Shown: positions 34,747-44,676 of the stretch, piece after piece
Layout of the letters: each line of letters starts with the position of its first letter
Position numbering within the stretch: position 1 is the stretch's first letter
Assembly: GCF_002973525.1 (NCBI RefSeq)
Contig: NZ_PVEN01000023.1
Coordinates: 25,481-89,480 of the forward strand
Direction: 5' to 3'
DNA from: Paraburkholderia sp. BL21I4N1
GTDB taxonomy: Bacteria; Pseudomonadota; Gammaproteobacteria; Burkholderiales; Burkholderiaceae
DNA length: 64,000 bases
Program-made: the position numbers and the translations under genes
Notes under the pieces: generated by a model
The model's input: only the letters and a program-made list of their open reading frames with translations
Told to the model about the DNA's origin: nothing
Database searches by the model: none

Positions 34747-35802
34747 CTAACGCTCCGCCCGCTCACCAGCCCCATCGAAAGCGGATATTTCAGCAATTGG
34801 CGGTACGGTGCGCTCCATCGCTCGCTTGTCCTTGAATGTGGCAGGGCTCAGTCGTCGACGGTCGATCACAAGATCGAAGACATCAAACCGGTTGTAGTAG
34901 CCGACGATGTCATGAAATTGCTTCGGCTCGACACACTGCTCCAGGTCGAAGGTCGCGTAAGCAATGCCTTCTTCGGTTTGCAATGTGTCGCCAATCACGG
35001 CGCCGGTTGGGTCGAGGAATTGTGTCGCTGCCCGGGGCGTCGTCTCAAGCACCTCGCGTGCCTGCTTGTCGCCGTTCGAATGGAGCGCGTCGAGCATGGT
35101 GTCGTCCATGAATCCTGCGTTCAGAATCCCGAAGGCCTTCGCCTCGAACGAGTGACCGCCTGCACGGATCCGATTTGCCGCGAGGTTGTCGAAGTTCGTG
35201 CCGGAGCCGGGCGGGCGTGTCGGCCAGATCGCGGGCCATGCGGAAATATGAATCTGCTCGCCCTGCGCCGCGAGGGAGTACCGGGCGAGGGGATTTGTGT
35301 TCTCGCCACAGATGAGCGCGCCGATCTTGCCAATTCTGGTGCCGCTGACCTTCAGTCCGAAGCCGTCGCCGGGTGCCCAGACCATCTTCTCGTAGAACGT
35401 CGGAACGAGCTTGCGATGATGATTGATGATTTGACCGTCATCGCCGATGAGGATGATGGAGTTCCACAGGCAGCCCACGCTGACGTCGGTGGCTTCGCTA
35501 AAGCCCATCGAAACGAAAACGCTGCATCGCTTCGCCGCAGCCCGGATCTGCGCGATTTCCGGACCGTCGACGTGGATGCTGTTCCCGACCATGCGCTTGA
35601 ACCACTCGTGGTTGTAAATTGGCGCCCACAGTGCCGCCCATACAGGGAACCCAGGGATGAAGGATTCAGGAAACGAAATCAGTTCGGCACCGTTTCTGCT
35701 TGCTTCCTCGATAAGGGATAGCGCCTTTTGCACCGTGGCAGGTGCGTTCATGTAAACGGAGGCGGCGTGTGCGGCTGCGACTTTTACGGTTGGAAGTGTC
35801 AT
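34747..35802 (-). CDS. Nitrilase (aliphatic/arylacetonitrilase-type)
   Basis: A 351-residue enzyme that hydrolyses nitriles to carboxylic acids and ammonia. The catalytic triad is visible: E46 (SFPESFIPGFP), K131 (HRKLVPT) and C165 (GALICGENTNPLA). The length and the CGENTNP signature separate it from amidase branches. Start ATG 35802 gives the usual N-terminus. Its upstream region has AGGTATTCCT-like sequence, resembling the GGTATAC arms at 8456-8482. It may serve plant-derived nitriles; the substrate is unknown. Confidence 0.92.
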   Translation of the reverse strand: MTLPTVKVAAAHAASVYMNAPATVQKALSLIEEASRNGAELISFPESFIPGFPVWAALWAPIYNHEWFKRMVGNSIHVDGPEIAQIRAAAKRCSVFVSMGFSEATDVSVGCLWNSIILIGDDGQIINHHRKLVPTFYEKMVWAPGDGFGLKVSGTRIGKIGALICGENTNPLARYSLAAQGEQIHISAWPAIWPTRPPGSGTNFDNLAANRIRAGGHSFEAKAFGILNAGFMDDTMLDALHSNGDKQAREVLETTPRAATQFLDPTGAVIGDTLQTEEGIAYATFDLEQCVEPKQFHDIVGYYNRFDVFDLVIDRRRLSPATFKDKRAMERTVPPIAEISAFDGAGERAER

Positions 35803-35993
35803 GTTGTGCTCGATAGTGGCTCGATGGAAAACTCGCATCTGCGGTCTGGAGACCGCGTGTACCTGGACCTGCATAAAGATAGGAATACCTAATAAATCAG
35901 GCTTTCTCCGATCATGTATTGTGGGCGTCGAACCGGGTCGACGCCCAATCCGGTCTCGACCCTAACGTTCGAGTCCCATTTCGGGACTGCAAG

Positions 35994-37001
35994 TCATTCC
36001 GTTGTCGCAAGTTCGATGGAATGAATGGCGTTACGCGCGTGCGCTTGGGGTTGCCCTTGGCAGTTGGCATCGAAACAGCGGCAGGACAGCGTGTGTTTTC
36101 CCGGTCCAAGCGACACGGGGATCGAGAACGATTGCCACCCGAATCCCTCGCGAGCGTCAACCCTCGCCGCAAGCCAGTTCTGTCCGCCGTCGACGCTGAC
36201 CTCGACGCGCAACACACCGGCTTCCGCCCACGCCCATCCAGTGATGCGAAACTCGTGGTTGGCTCGCATCATTGCGTCAGCGGCTGGCGAGACAATCACG
36301 CACTCCGGCGCAATCTCCCAGACCGGTTTCGTTCCCGTCGCGGTGATGTCGTTATAGAACCGGGTTGTATACGGTCCGGGCGCGCGAGTGCTCGACACCG
36401 ATATCCGCCCGACCCACTTCACGGAGTTCGTTCCATACCAACCTGGAACGACGAGCCGCACCGGCCCGCCCCTGTCCGACGTGAGCGGCTTTCCGTTCAT
36501 CGACACCGCCAGCAGGACCTCCGGCGAAAGCGCCTTCGCCAGCGGGAGATCTTTTACGAATGGTTCGTCTTTCAGACCGGCGAACTCGCCCCATTCGAGA
36601 CCTTGAGTCCAGACGAACGCCGCTTCAGGCAGAAGATCGCAACTGTCCAGGACGTCGCGCAACCGCGCGCCGCACCACACAACATTGCCCACGCGCCGTT
36701 TGGGTTCCTTCGGTGTGAGCGGACTGCCGGCGCATTCATGCACGGAGACAATTTCATGTTGCGGCAATTGCAGAATGTCCGCCAGCGTGAGCGTTCTTGC
36801 ACGGGCCACCAGGCCGCCTATGTGAAGGCGCCAGGTCTCGGGTCGAACGCTTGCCAGCGCCATGTGCGTAACAACAAACAGCGTGTCGTCGTCCGTAACG
36901 TAGGACGTAAGGTCGGCGACTCCACGCGAGGGATACCGCAACGCGTATCCCTCGCGAGTGAGCGTCACCTCTCCGGACTCCGTTAGTTTTGTCTCGAGCA
37001 T
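35994..37001 (-). CDS. Sulfite-oxidase-type molybdopterin oxidoreductase
   Basis: A 335-residue protein with an N-terminal oxidoreductase Mo-cofactor domain (about 35-220; Cys ligand C90 in VHECAGSPL) and a C-terminal Mo-co dimerisation domain (about 225-330, FRITGWAWAEAGVLRVEVS). No signal or twin-arginine peptide is present, so it appears cytoplasmic. No heme domain is present. ATG 37001 follows GAGGA. It is upstream of the nitrilase gene on the same strand, separated by 190 bp. Substrate unknown; sulfite or another oxyanion is possible. Confidence 0.88.
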   Translation of the reverse strand: MLETKLTESGEVTLTREGYALRYPSRGVADLTSYVTDDDTLFVVTHMALASVRPETWRLHIGGLVARARTLTLADILQLPQHEIVSVHECAGSPLTPKEPKRRVGNVVWCGARLRDVLDSCDLLPEAAFVWTQGLEWGEFAGLKDEPFVKDLPLAKALSPEVLLAVSMNGKPLTSDRGGPVRLVVPGWYGTNSVKWVGRISVSSTRAPGPYTTRFYNDITATGTKPVWEIAPECVIVSPAADAMMRANHEFRITGWAWAEAGVLRVEVSVDGGQNWLAARVDAREGFGWQSFSIPVSLGPGKHTLSCRCFDANCQGQPQAHARNAIHSIELATTE

Positions 37002-37196
37002 CGCTATCCTCGCCAGTCCGCGTCTTGTGTGTCAGTTGCCGAAACGGGCGTCGACCCGCACATCCCTGGGCATCAAGATTACATTGCCGGTGGAATCCCG
37101 AAAACAGGCGAATCCGCACGGTGGCGTGCATTTTTGCAACACGCGATGACCGCAACTCGTGTGACCTGGCATGCGCGCGACGCGAGGGCGCCAGCG

Positions 37197-37835
37197 CTAC
37201 TCCGGTTTACCTGTAGCGTGAGCGAGCATTGCGTCGCCGATTTCGTGGTTTCCGAGCTGCACGAGCGCATTGCCAGCGCCTTGCGCGTCACGTCTTACTT
37301 CGTCTTGCCCAAGTTTGCTTTTGCCGACGAGGCGGGTGATCTCGATCTCGAGTCCGATCAGACGTTGAAGTAATTCGTCGAGGTAGTCTGCCGGCGCGTC
37401 GCTCATCTTCCACGGGACTGGCTGCGACGCTTCATGTGCGCGAGTGAGTCTGGCAACCACGCTCCGTACAAATTTTTTGTCGTCGCGGAAGCGCACACGT
37501 CCGTGTGCGTGAACAACAATGTAGTTCCACGTCGGCACTTGCCGGTGGGATTCCTGTTTGGTCGGATACCAGTTTGGCGAGATATAGGCGTCTCCTGCCT
37601 GGAACACGACGAGAACTTCATCGCCGTTCAGGACGTTGTGCCATAGGGGATTCGCTCGTGAGATATGCGCGTTTAGCACGCCAAGTTCCCCTTCGTTGGC
37701 TGCGAGATCAAACGGGATGTGGTTCGCATCGAGTCCGTTGCTGCCATGCGTGAACAGGGTGCCAAGCGAGCGTTTGACAATGTGTTCATGCAGAACGCGG
37801 GTTCGGGACTCGGCGAAGTGGGAGGGTAGATACAT
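37197..37835 (-). CDS. FMN-binding PaiB-type negative regulator family protein
   Basis: A 212-residue split-barrel flavin-binding protein of the PaiB family, with MYLPSHFAES, the THGSNGLDANHIPF strand, FQAGDAYISPNWYPTK and the W-x-M-S-D-A-P-A-D-Y segment. These proteins are annotated as transcriptional inhibitors but lack a DNA-binding motif and may be flavoenzymes. ATG 37835 is chosen because the upstream frame has no homology. It stands alone before the broken B3/B4 gene. Confidence 0.85.
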   Translation of the reverse strand: MYLPSHFAESRTRVLHEHIVKRSLGTLFTHGSNGLDANHIPFDLAANEGELGVLNAHISRANPLWHNVLNGDEVLVVFQAGDAYISPNWYPTKQESHRQVPTWNYIVVHAHGRVRFRDDKKFVRSVVARLTRAHEASQPVPWKMSDAPADYLDELLQRLIGLEIEITRLVGKSKLGQDEVRRDAQGAGNALVQLGNHEIGDAMLAHATGKPE

Positions 37836-38137
37836 GTCGGCTCGGTCTGTGGATGCGGGCGCAGAAAGAGAATGAATCCATCTTTTCACGCGAACGTTTA
37901 TGGGTATTGCGGCGTTCCGGGAGGTATGGCCTTCCATTGGCAACGCCAATCGCAGCATCGGGGCGCGGGCCAAGAGGAGCACGCGCGATTCCCGGCAATT
38001 CTCCGGTGGTGGACATCTTTTGCCCTTGCTGCGCACGGCGGCATCCGCAGTGAAGAGGGCGGCGCCCCTCCTGGCGAGTGCGACGACCTGCGTGGCTTCG
38101 GGCGGCAGCAGGAAACCGGCGGCCGCTCCGGTTTCCG

Positions 38138-38843
38138 CTAGTCGGAGCCGAAGCCGATCAATCTCGAATCGATCAACGCACCTGGCATCATAAGATTGAG
38201 CCCGTCGGCCAATCGAGCGCCTGCTTCATGCAGCGCTTCCAATGGCATGACCGGCAAGCTTTCAAGAATAAATCACATCTGTTTTGCATCGGAATCCAGC
38301 CTGGTTCTGGCCCTGACGCCAGTTCCAGCGCCGGCATGTGACGCCGTGATCGTCACGCCAAACGACTTCTCCTGCGTCAACCATTTCGTGGACGGGCGCA
38401 CCGTCCTTTACGGTGTCGAAGTGCTCTGTTCCTTTGGCAATCACGAGCCTCGGCATGCCAATGTAGGCGGCAAAATTTTCGCCGCCGACGGGAACGGCGT
38501 ATTCAATGCTGACGGCGTTGTACAGGTCGACTACGGGGTTCACGCTTGGAACGCTGCCGTCGCGCATCGCGCGTTTTCGCAAGGCATCAGCCGAACATGG
38601 CGTCCGTTGTGGCTTGGCTCTGAACTTCCTGAACAACTCCGCCCAGGCCGACAGATGAGTTCCTTTCCATCCTGAGTCGTTGGCAGTCAATGCCTGGCAA
38701 GTCCGCACCAGAGCTTTGGCGCCGACACTCGGGTCGACGATCCGGGTGGGCTCAACGCTGATGCTGAGCGCGCGAAACCCGGGCGCGAGGCTCGCAATGG
38801 CCGGATCGATTGACGGAAGAACTCTGAACATTGGAAACTGCAC
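38138..38843 (-). pseudogene. B3/B4-domain protein, inactivated by frameshift and stop
   Basis: Paralogue of the protein at 7560. The first part is open from GTG 38843 or ATG 38831 (MFRVLPSIDPAIA) through VVDLYNAVSIEYAVPVGGEN to CRRWNWRQG. There the frame shifts by one base: the continuation ARTRLDSDAKQM lies in another frame and meets a TGA just before FILESLPVMPLEALHEAGARL, ending ...SRLIGFGSD at 38138. The 7560 protein keeps the same block intact as CRRWNWRQGRRTRL. The gene is thus dead by a single-base indel plus a nonsense codon. It diverges from an XRE-cupin regulator with only about 31 bp between. Confidence 0.8.
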
Positions 38844-38874
38844 CGGTGACTATCTTGTCCTATAATGCCGACCA

Positions 38875-39492
38875 ATGACCAAAAAAGTCAATATATCGAC
38901 CGCCTCGGGAGCAAACGTCGAAGCCGTCAGTGCGGCGGTTGCCGCCCGGATCAAAGGGTACCGAAAGGAGCGCAAGCTCTCGCTCGATGAGCTTTCGCGG
39001 CGCGCTGGCGTTAGCAAAGGCATGCTGGTCGAGATTGAGAAATGCGCTGCCAATCCAAGCATCGCGATCCTGTGCAGGATTTCGGCGGCGTTGGGTGTGT
39101 CGGTGGCGGACATCGTCGACGTAGCTAGTGCGCCGTCGATGCGTCTGATTGCGGACACGGACATCCCGACTTTGTGGGCCGGCCCCAAGGGCGGGTCGGC
39201 GCGTCTGCTTGCAGGCACGAGCGGGCCGAACATGATTGAATTGTGGCGCTGGGAAATGCAGCCTGGAGAGCGGTTTGAGTCGCCCGGACATCCGCAGGGA
39301 ACGTTCGAGCTATTTCATGTGGAGCATGGGCGACTCACGATGACGGTAGGGGATGCGGAGCTCGCCGTCTCTGCCGGTTCGTCGGCAGCGGCGAAGACAG
39401 ATGCACCCCATTGCTACGCGAATAATGACGCGGCAAAGCTGATATTCACGATGGTGGTTGCCGAGCTTCATCAACTGGCGACGTTGTTTTGA
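38875..39492 (+). CDS. XRE-family regulator with C-terminal cupin domain
   Basis: A 205-residue regulator paralogous to the one at 6871. The HTH is at about 22-80 (LSLDELSRRAGVSKGMLVEI) and the cupin barrel at about 115-200 (FELFHVEHGRLTMTVGDAEL). Like its paralogue it adjoins a B3/B4-domain gene, here divergent and broken. The very short intergenic gap means a single bound regulator could control both directions. With its target enzyme lost, it may be on the way to decay. Confidence 0.87.
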   Translation: MTKKVNISTASGANVEAVSAAVAARIKGYRKERKLSLDELSRRAGVSKGMLVEIEKCAANPSIAILCRISAALGVSVADIVDVASAPSMRLIADTDIPTLWAGPKGGSARLLAGTSGPNMIELWRWEMQPGERFESPGHPQGTFELFHVEHGRLTMTVGDAELAVSAGSSAAAKTDAPHCYANNDAAKLIFTMVVAELHQLATLF

Positions 39493-39691
39493 ATGAGTGT
39501 GATAACACTGCGTGCAAATTTGCTTCGATCGTACGCGCGACGCAACGGGAGCCGACGACAAGCGATGCGGTCAGCCGCTCGTGATGCGGAGTCGACCTTC
39601 TCGTAGGCATTGTTCCCGAAACACGGCACACCGGGCGTGTCCCGATGCCCGGGTGCCGCCGTGAAGCTGTCTTTTCCAAGGAGAAATTCCC

Positions 39692-40084
39692 ATGCCGATG
39701 CTGAAATTCGACCTCATCCAGGGCCGCACCGACGAACAGGTGCGCAACCTTCTCGACGCAACGCACGAGGCGATGGTGCAGGCCTTCAATGTACCGGTTT
39801 CCGACCGATACCAATGCGTCACGCAGCATCGCCCTGGAGAATTGGTCTTAGAGGATACGGGGCTCGGCTACAGGCGTTCAAAAGACGTCGTATTGCTGAC
39901 GGCGGTGAGCCGGAAGCGCTCCGAAGCGCAGAAAATTGAGTTCTACCGGTTGCTCGTCGAGAACCTGCAAACGCAGTGTGGCATCTCGCCGGACGACGTG
40001 ATCGTTTCGATTGTCGAGAACGACGACGCTGACTGGTCTTTCGGCGGGGGGCGCGCGCAGTTCATTACCAAGGATCTGACGTGA
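39692..40084 (+). CDS. Malonate semialdehyde decarboxylase (tautomerase superfamily)
   Basis: A 130-residue tautomerase-superfamily protein. After removal of Met the chain starts with the catalytic Pro1 (PMLKFDLIQGRT). D37 (VSD), R73 and R75 (SRKRSEAQK) all match the catalytic set of malonate semialdehyde decarboxylase, and the C-terminal DADWSFGGGRAQF is family-typical. It would turn malonate semialdehyde into acetaldehyde and CO2, as in 3-chloroacrylate degradation. AAGGAG precedes the ATG. It stands alone after the XRE-cupin gene; no haloacrylate dehalogenase gene is visible nearby. Confidence 0.82.
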   Translation: MPMLKFDLIQGRTDEQVRNLLDATHEAMVQAFNVPVSDRYQCVTQHRPGELVLEDTGLGYRRSKDVVLLTAVSRKRSEAQKIEFYRLLVENLQTQCGISPDDVIVSIVENDDADWSFGGGRAQFITKDLT

Positions 40085-41148
40085 TGCCGGCCAGCTTTGA
40101 TGCCGCGCGGCGGCCGCTCGTTGACACGTAAAGGCCGATGAAGCCCTTCTTGATGTAACCAGGGAGGGCGCGTCTTTATGATCCGCTGACGGGCAATCTG
40201 ATCCCCGACAAAGGAAGAGCAACGATCAAGACACGCTGTCAGGGGCGTTGCTCGCGCAGCGGCGACGGCGCTCTGTTTCTTCTGAAGCGTCGAGCTATTG
40301 CGGCAATGCGTTCCAGTATCAGCTGAGAATCGAGCGGGCAAAGAGATACCACGCTCGAAATGAGATTGCTCAACCAACTGTTTCTTGCGCGCGAGCCGGC
40401 AAACTTCCTTTCCGCTCAGCCTTTCATGTGTGGTGTTATCGCATGGAACTCGCGATGCAGCAACGCGCGGCTGCGCGGGTACGATCCTGCGCTCAGCGCT
40501 CCAATGCCTCCTTGCTAAGCTGCTGCCTTTCGCCGGCCAGGCGGCCGCTCAGATTGGAGTTTCCAGGGAACGTGCGCTCTTTGGCGCGGCCATAGCCGGT
40601 GCGAGTTATAGCGGACTGCGAAGTTTTCCGGCCTCCCGTTCGTGCCGAAGCGCGACGGCTAGATCTCGTTTCATCGAGACGCGTTCGGCCATCGCTCTTC
40701 AACGTATCGTCCGGATTTATCGAATACTCTTGTTGACTTCGAATTTTCACTGTAATTGAAAAGGTGCAACCTGCCGAATGATTGGACGCAATGCGCTGGC
40801 GTCTGCTTGCGGCAGCCTAGGCGAACCAGGACAGGAGTGCATCGACGGTAGATGATGTTGCGTGGGGCGAACCCGGCTTGGCAGTCGCCGAACTGGTCTT
40901 CGCCTTCAGCACCATCGAAAATTCCTCCGTCCAGAGATACGGTTGGGAGCGTTCCGGATGCCAGCGTGTAGCCAAGCGCACTCGCCGTGCGAGTAATTCT
41001 GTAACGCACACTCGGCATCAGATTGTCCTGTCAAAACGGACACTGTGTCGAACGATCGACGGCTTCTGTACAAACCCGCAGGCCCCTATACTCGGGTATG
41101 CGTTCGCTGTACTCGTCATGCGGGTTGTAAATTTCACGGGAGTCGACG
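40085..41148. other. Gene-poor kilobase
   Basis: About 1.06 kb with only short frames of coding-unlike composition on both strands. Nothing in it matches a family I recognise. It probably contains heavily decayed genes and, near its right end, the promoter of the exported hydrolase gene. Confidence 0.4.
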
Positions 41149-42114
41149 ATGAAGAAGAGTTTTTTGACGTTGATCACATCGCTAGCCGCATCGTTTGCGG
41201 TTGCGGCAAACGACAACACCCATTTATCCGCACACAGTAGTGCTGCGCGTTATCCGACCACATATCGAACGGTGAAGGTCGACGGCCTCGATATTTTCTA
41301 TCGCGAAGCTGGCCCAAACGATGCGCCGACGATATTGCTGCTGCACGGCTTTCCGTCCTCATCACGCATGTTCGAACCGCTCTTCGCGCGGCTGGCGGAT
41401 CGATATCACCTCGTTGCACTGGATTATCCAGGCTTCGGTCATAGCTCCGCACCTTCCCAGACGGACTTTGCCTACACATTCGATCACATAGCTTCGGTGA
41501 CCAATGACTTCGTCGAAGCGCTCGGGCTCAGGCGTTACGTGCTGTATATGCAGGACTATGGCGGTCCGATCGGCTTCCGGCTTGCGATGGCGCATCCGGA
41601 GCGGGTCGCCGGGTTGGTGGTGCAAAATGCGGTCGCGCATGAGGACGGGCTTGGCCCTCTGTGGGAGAAGCGCCGTGCGTTCTGGGCTGACCGCGAAGCC
41701 AACGAAGCCGCCCTGCAGGGCAACTTCCTTTCTCTGGAGGCGACGAAACAACGTCATCTGGGATCGACGCCTAATCCCGAGCGGTATGCCCCGGATCTGT
41801 GGGCCGACGAGTACGCGTTTCTGAACCGACCGGGTCAGAAGGAAATACAGACGGAGCTCTTCTATGATTACCGGACGAACGTCGCGTCCTATCCAGCATG
41901 GCAGGACTGGATGAGGAGGGCGCAACCGGCGGCGCTCGTCGTGTGGGGGCGCTACGACCCGTCGTTTCAGGTCGCGGAAGCGGCAGCCTACGCCCGGGAT
42001 CTTCCGAAAGCTGATATTCATGTGATCGACGCCGGTCATTTCGCATTGGACGAACAGCCCGACGCGATTGCAGCATTCGTTCACGGCTTCATGCGACGCC
42101 TGCCCCGGGGTTGA
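41149..42114 (+). CDS. Exported alpha/beta-hydrolase (epoxide hydrolase/haloalkane dehalogenase-like)
   Basis: A 321-residue hydrolase with a probable Sec signal peptide (residues 1-20, MKKSFLTLITSLAASFAVAA). The oxyanion motif is LLHGFPSSS. The nucleophile is Asp, D136 in YMQDYGGPIG, as in epoxide hydrolases and haloalkane dehalogenases, not Ser. The general-base His lies in DAGHFALDE. A cap domain (about 165-245) is present. It acts in the periplasm. Substrate unknown. The broken VOC gene follows in the same direction. Confidence 0.87.
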   Translation: MKKSFLTLITSLAASFAVAANDNTHLSAHSSAARYPTTYRTVKVDGLDIFYREAGPNDAPTILLLHGFPSSSRMFEPLFARLADRYHLVALDYPGFGHSSAPSQTDFAYTFDHIASVTNDFVEALGLRRYVLYMQDYGGPIGFRLAMAHPERVAGLVVQNAVAHEDGLGPLWEKRRAFWADREANEAALQGNFLSLEATKQRHLGSTPNPERYAPDLWADEYAFLNRPGQKEIQTELFYDYRTNVASYPAWQDWMRRAQPAALVVWGRYDPSFQVAEAAAYARDLPKADIHVIDAGHFALDEQPDAIAAFVHGFMRRLPRG

Positions 42115-42331
42115 GGACATTCGAACACCATACCGGTCGGCAGGAAGTTGTGTTGTGTAGCGCGTCCGGGCGGAATCATGTGCGAGCCGGCGGACGTTTG
42201 GGCATTTTTCGCGTCGGCGGCTGGCGCCGGACTACGGTGGCACGTCGGACAGCGAGGAAAGGTCGGATAGGTCGGTCATGGTGATCGGTCAAACAGATCG
42301 AATGCGTAAACACGCGTGAGGAGAAGGGTGC

Positions 42332-42750
42332 ATGAGCAACGCCCCGTTTGACTGTCGGTATCGACTATATCGGGTTGACCGTCGCCTGATCTTGCGGCCA
42401 CACGTGATTTTTATTGAATGTCTCGGCTGGTGCCAGGTAGGCGAGCGTCCGAGTATCCCGCCGTTTTCGTGTCGGACGGTGCGATGACATTGACGTTGTG
42501 GGAAGTCAAGAACCAGACTTCGCTAGCTGAATTCGATCGCAAGACCAACATCGGGCTTCACCATCTTGCGCTTCGTCTCGCGAGTGAAGATGCCCTTGTG
42601 AGAGTGTTTTGGAAAGTATCCCAGTGGCCTGGAGTGCGAGTCTAATTTTCACCCAAGGCGCTCGGAGCCGGACCGAAGCGCCATGCAATGGTGCACGAGC
42701 CTGGCGGCATTCGGGTGGAGTTCGACTACGACCCGCGTCTGGTCCAGTGA
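42332..42750 (+). pseudogene. VOC-family (glyoxalase/dioxygenase fold) protein, frameshifted
   Basis: Begins at ATG 42332 after GAAGG. The fold is recognisable only by joining frames: GIDYIGLTVA, FIECLGWCQVGERP, YPAVFVSDGAMTLTLWEVKN, TNIGLHHLALRL and a C-terminal AMVHEPGGIRVEFDYDPRL ending at 42750. The metal-ligand pattern (His in HHLALR, Glu in VEFDY) survives, but several single-base shifts and an early stop prevent translation. Confidence 0.72.
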
Positions 42751-43155
42751 GTCGTAAATCCACTTCATGCCTGATCTTGCTGCGCGAGGACGAAGTACGG
42801 TGCGGACAGGTTTCGGACTCGCGCAGACAGGCTGCTGTGGCCTCACGACAACTGCATCGTCCTGTGGGTGCGGGTGCATCCAGGTACGACGCATCTAGAG
42901 GACCGTACAGCCGGTGCGTTGAGTCATTCCCACGCCACTTCGACGGCCTCTCGTACGACCAGCAGTTTTCGCCGAGACGGTCTTGTTCCTTATCCGGCTC
43001 AATAGATCGCCTCGGCGAAAGCGAGCCGGCTCCGGCGTCCTTACCCGGCGGGACTCTGGCGAGCACGACGCCGGATAGCGAGTTCCTGTCCGCGGGCGCG
43101 AGTCTCCTGCAGACCGAATACAGCGAGAGCAGGAGTCGACTCTATCATTTCGTTG
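42751..43155. other. Intergenic region between the VOC relic and hmp
   Basis: About 400 bp downstream of both flanking genes. Short open frames are present on both strands but none looks coding; no terminator is clear. Confidence 0.35.
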
Positions 43156-44340
43156 TCAATCCAGCGCCTCTGCCGGGCCGAAGAACTCGTATCGGCAACG
43201 CTCGTCGGGCTGCCCCAGATCGCGCAGCGTTCGCTTCACGAAACCCATGAACGGCTTCGGGCCGAGGAAATACGCATTGAACGCCTGATCGGCCGGAAGC
43301 CACTGACGCAACTGCTCGAAAGTGGGCCGGCCGACTGCGTCAGGCGTGCGTTTGTCTGCCGAATCGACATGCTCGTAGACAACATACGCCTGCAGTTGAG
43401 GGTAACGTGCGGTCCAATCGTCGAGCAAGCCGCCGAAGGCGTGAACCCGTTCATTGCGCGCGTAGTGGATGAAAACAACTGGCCGCCCGGATGTCAAAGC
43501 AGTCTCGGCTATGGCCAGAGTTGGCGTAATGCCGACGCCGCCGCTGATCAGGGCTACAGGAGCGCTGTCATCCAGAAGGGTAAATTCGCCTGCCGGAGGA
43601 AACAGGTCCACGGTGCTGCCTTCCAATACGTGGTCGTGCAGGTAGTTCGACGCCTTGCCGCCATGCTCGCGTTTGACACTTATGCGGTAGCGGTGACCGT
43701 TCGGTGCGGCAGACAGTGAGTAATTTCGGCGAATTTCCTCGCCGTCGATAGTCAGACGCAGCCCAATGTACTGGCCTGGAGCGAAGTCCGCGACGCGCTC
43801 GCCATCAACGGGCTCCAGGTAAAATGAAGTGATCTCTGCGCTCTCCGGGATCTTGCGTACGACGCGGAAGGGTCGAGCGCCCCGCCATCCTCCCGGCGCC
43901 ATCGCGAGTCTGTCATAAACCTGATGCTCCTCGGCAACGAGGAGATCGGCGAGTTGCTGATATGCCGCGCCCCAAGCCTCGATGACAGGGCCGGTGGCGA
44001 TTTCCGGGCCGAGTACATCGCTGATCGCCCGCAGCAGGCATGCACCCACGATCGGATAGTGCTCTGGCTGAACTTGCAGGGCCACGTGCTTGTTGACGAT
44101 CTGTGCCGCGAGTGGTCCTAGGGCTTCGAGCTGATCAATGTGGCGGGCATACTGCAATACTCCGTTGGCTAGTGCGCGCTGCTGCACGCCGCTTGTCTGG
44201 TGCGCCTGATTGAAGAGGGGGCGCACCTGTGGGTTTTCGGCGAGCAGAAGCTTGTAGAAATGGGAGGTGAGCATCTCCCCGCCCGTTTCCAGCAGCGGGA
44301 CAGTCGATTTGATGATATCGCGTTGAGCGTTTGTCAGCAT
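43156..44340 (-). CDS. hmp: Flavohemoprotein (nitric oxide dioxygenase)
   Basis: Oxidises nitric oxide to nitrate using O2 and NAD(P)H in the cytoplasm. The 394-residue protein has a globin domain (1-140) with Y29, Q53, proximal H85 (IVNKHVAL) and Y95. A ferredoxin reductase FAD domain (about 150-260, RNYSLSAAPNGH) and an NAD domain (265-394, ISGGVGITPTLAI) follow. ATG 44340 follows GAGGAG. Such genes are usually controlled by NsrR; the upstream DNA contains an imperfect AAAATGC...GATGC arrangement, too weak to call. It lies near nitronate monooxygenase genes, whose products include nitrite. Confidence 0.95.
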   Translation of the reverse strand: MLTNAQRDIIKSTVPLLETGGEMLTSHFYKLLLAENPQVRPLFNQAHQTSGVQQRALANGVLQYARHIDQLEALGPLAAQIVNKHVALQVQPEHYPIVGACLLRAISDVLGPEIATGPVIEAWGAAYQQLADLLVAEEHQVYDRLAMAPGGWRGARPFRVVRKIPESAEITSFYLEPVDGERVADFAPGQYIGLRLTIDGEEIRRNYSLSAAPNGHRYRISVKREHGGKASNYLHDHVLEGSTVDLFPPAGEFTLLDDSAPVALISGGVGITPTLAIAETALTSGRPVVFIHYARNERVHAFGGLLDDWTARYPQLQAYVVYEHVDSADKRTPDAVGRPTFEQLRQWLPADQAFNAYFLGPKPFMGFVKRTLRDLGQPDERCRYEFFGPAEALD

Positions 44341-44676
44341 GGAAAAGCCACTCCTCGAGGGGCTGGTCCCGGTGCCGTTTTCAAGGCACCCAGAGTTGCC
44401 AGCCACAGATCATTCGGGCGGTCGTCGCACTTATTTGGCGACTCGCGCGGGACCTCTCGAACGATAGGCGAGACGGCACTTCACGTAAAATGCCAATTGA
44501 TGATGCTTCGTTTCACTGTCAGTGATTCTCCCCGGCGCAACAGGGCACGTTGTGACACGGATGTTTCGCGATGACGTGAAGTCGCAGCTCGCCGCCGCGT
44601 CGATATCGGTTGCCGGCAACCGCGCAAACAGATCGTCCACCCGGTCACGATCCCAGAGCCCGTCCATGTGAAATGA
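44341..44676. promoter_or_regulatory. hmp upstream region
   Basis: 336 bp between the MFS transporter stop and hmp, both on the minus strand. A minus-strand frame at 44431-44667 beginning MDGLWDRDRVDDLFARLP could be a small gene or the start of a lost one; it then loses coding character. This region should also hold the hmp promoter. Confidence 0.35.

Noticed and set aside
44454..44525. NsrR-type site upstream of hmp
   Set aside because: AAAATGC and GATGC elements are present, but the arms do not form the expected symmetrical site.
44431..44667. Small gene between the MFS gene and hmp
   Set aside because: The first 30 codons look plausible but the rest does not, and no family or ribosome site supports it.
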